A stretch of 6,901 nt of DNA from Actinomycetes bacterium. Its GTDB lineage: Bacteria > Actinomycetota > Coriobacteriia > WRKU01 > WQUG01. Positions 6,034-6,901 of this stretch are shown in pieces. Below the pieces are notes generated by a model that saw only the letters and a program-made list of their open reading frames with translations, was not told the origin of the DNA and made no database searches. Each line of letters starts with the position of its first letter. The first letter of the stretch is position 1. The DNA lies in contig JAIRWZ010000071.1 of assembly GCA_031268615.1 (NCBI GenBank), positions 1 through 6,901 of the forward strand. Direction: 5' to 3'. Position numbers and translations under genes: made by a program.

Positions 6034-6901
6034 ATGGTTGAAGCGTTAAAGAAGAAGGGGGAAAGGCGGTCGCTGAACCCATTCGTCACGATTTTTGTGG
6101 TGATTGTGCTGGTGGCCATTCTGACTTGGATAATTCCGGGTGGTAGCTATCAGCTGGACGACGCTGGCAACGCCATCGCGGGCACCTACCAACGCGTTGC
6201 TGCCAACCCGCAGGGCTTGTGGGACATTTTTATGGCGCCCATCATCGGTATGGTCGGGAACGATATGGTGGGCGCGGCGATTGCCGTTTCGCTGAATGTC
6301 ATGTTTTTCAGCGCGTTTCTTGAGATGATTGACACCAGCGGGGCGCTGACCACTTTTCTGAAGCGTATCGCCGTCAAAAACAAGGGGCAGTCTACCGTGC
6401 TGATTTGTCTGCTGGTGGCGGTCATGATGGTGCTGGGCACGGTGACCGGCTCGTATGAGGAAGGGTTCGTGTTCCTGCTGATTTTCCTGCCGATTTTGAT
6501 TGGCATGGGGTTAGATACCATCACCGCGCTGGCAGTGGTCGTGGTGGGTACGCAGATGGGGTGTCTGGCTTCGGTCATCAATCCCTTTTCGGTGGGGATT
6601 GCGTCGGAAATCGCCGGCATTTCTCCGGGCGACGGCATGTTGCTGCGTGCTGCGCTGTTGGCGCTGGGGTATGTGTTCGCGTGCTTTTTTATCTGCCGCT
6701 ATGCCAATCGGGTGCAGAAGGACCCGTCGAAGTCGCTGCAGGCTTGGCGTCGCGCGGAGGACGTGGCGGAGTTTGGTGGCGAAGAGGGCGGGGGTTGCGT
6801 GGGTGTGGCTGGTGGTGCTGGTGAGGGCGCTGGGGGTGGCGCTGGTGCTGGTGAGGTTGCGGTGGCTGGCGGGGACGGTGCTGGTGGTGCTGGTGTTGGT
6901 G
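6034..6901 (+). CDS. YfcC/DcuC-family inner-membrane transporter (3' end beyond window)
   Basis: This frame is open to the window end with no stop: 289 codons of a family usually near 470-500 residues. It has a basic N-terminus, a first membrane helix (about 16-36) ending in I-I-P-G-G-S-Y, and further helices near 80-98, 121-138, 143-159, 162-183 and 203-221. Family signatures are G-S-Y-E-E-G (139-144) and I-N-P-F-S-V-G-I-A-S-E-I-A-G (182-195), followed by R-Y-A-N-R-V at 223-228 and a loop with P-S-K-S. YfcC/DcuC proteins are secondary carriers; relatives are annotated for C4-dicarboxylates, arginine/ornithine exchange or unknown acids. Start: ATG with a good ribosome binding site 4 bp after the dehydrogenase stop, so it is part of the same operon. 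It probably imports the substrate or exchanges it for a product. Oddity: from residue 248 the loop becomes Gly/Ala-rich. Confidence 0.9.
   Translation, partial: MVEALKKKGERRSLNPFVTIFVVIVLVAILTWIIPGGSYQLDDAGNAIAGTYQRVAANPQGLWDIFMAPIIGMVGNDMVGAAIAVSLNVMFFSAFLEMIDTSGALTTFLKRIAVKNKGQSTVLICLLVAVMMVLGTVTGSYEEGFVFLLIFLPILIGMGLDTITALAVVVVGTQMGCLASVINPFSVGIASEIAGISPGDGMLLRAALLALGYVFACFFICRYANRVQKDPSKSLQAWRRAEDVAEFGGEEGGGCVGVAGGAGEGAGGGAGAGEVAVAGGDGAGGAGVG
6775..6901 (+). repeat. Gly/Ala-coding low-complexity repeat in the transporter loop
   Basis: GGTGCT-like hexamers (GGTGCTGGTG, GGCGCTGGTG and variants) dominate to the window end. The + strand is G- and T-rich with very little A. In the transporter frame the tract encodes Gly, Ala, Val and Glu almost only (residues 248-289), at the place where the central cytoplasmic loop of YfcC proteins is expected. 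A hexamer unit changes loop length without shifting frame. The end of the window inside the repeat may reflect an assembly break. Confidence 0.75.

Noticed and set aside
6186..6638. 150-codon - strand frame opposite the transporter
   Set aside because: The + strand frame carries clear YfcC signatures; the antisense product is Ser/Thr/Pro/Met-rich and looks like a shadow.
1..6901. CRISPR array, tRNA or rRNA genes, insertion sequence ends
   Set aside because: No regularly spaced repeats, no recognisable RNA gene sequence and no transposase or matching terminal inverted repeats were seen.

Overview
The window looks like chromosome from a Gram-positive bacterium (Bacillota or Actinomycetota, probably anaerobic or fermentative). 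This is inferred from three things. The left end carries two small envelope proteins of a kind usual in Gram-positive surface-protein operons. The regulator is of the PucR/CdaR type. The catabolic genes resemble carbamoyl-phosphate-yielding fermentation of guanidino or ureido compounds. I cannot name a species.

The window has two unlike halves. Left module (1-1130, + strand): a purine-rich leader with a 13-bp tandem repeat, then two translationally coupled genes. The first encodes a small secreted, membrane-anchored protein with a degenerate sortase-like motif. The second encodes a membrane-anchored protein with an extracellular beta-rich domain. This stretch is AT-rich and favours AGA arginine codons. 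It meets the right module tail to tail, with an 11-bp overlap of the two convergent stop regions.

Right module (1120-6901): a PucR-type regulator on the - strand, a 128-bp divergent control region, then a tight + strand operon of four genes. These encode an ornithine-carbamoyltransferase-like enzyme, an arginine-deiminase/DDAH-like amidinohydrolase, a D-isomer 2-hydroxyacid dehydrogenase, and a YfcC/DcuC-type transporter cut off by the window end. The last three are separated by a 4-bp overlap and a 4-bp gap, so co-expression is very likely.

Proposed logic (inference): the transporter imports a guanidino compound or exchanges it for a product. The amidinohydrolase deiminates it to a ureido compound and ammonia. 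The carbamoyltransferase-like enzyme phosphorolyses the ureido compound to carbamoyl phosphate, which a carbamate kinase outside the window could turn into ATP. The dehydrogenase handles a 2-hydroxy/2-oxo acid in the same pathway. The carbamoyltransferase keeps its carbamoyl-phosphate ligands, but Met replaces the Asp that binds ornithine in true ornithine transcarbamylases. The substrate is therefore probably not ornithine/citrulline, and this may be a variant arginine-deiminase-like pathway that has not been assigned. The transporter is also odd: its cytoplasmic loop turns into a Gly/Ala-rich repeat that runs to the end of the window.
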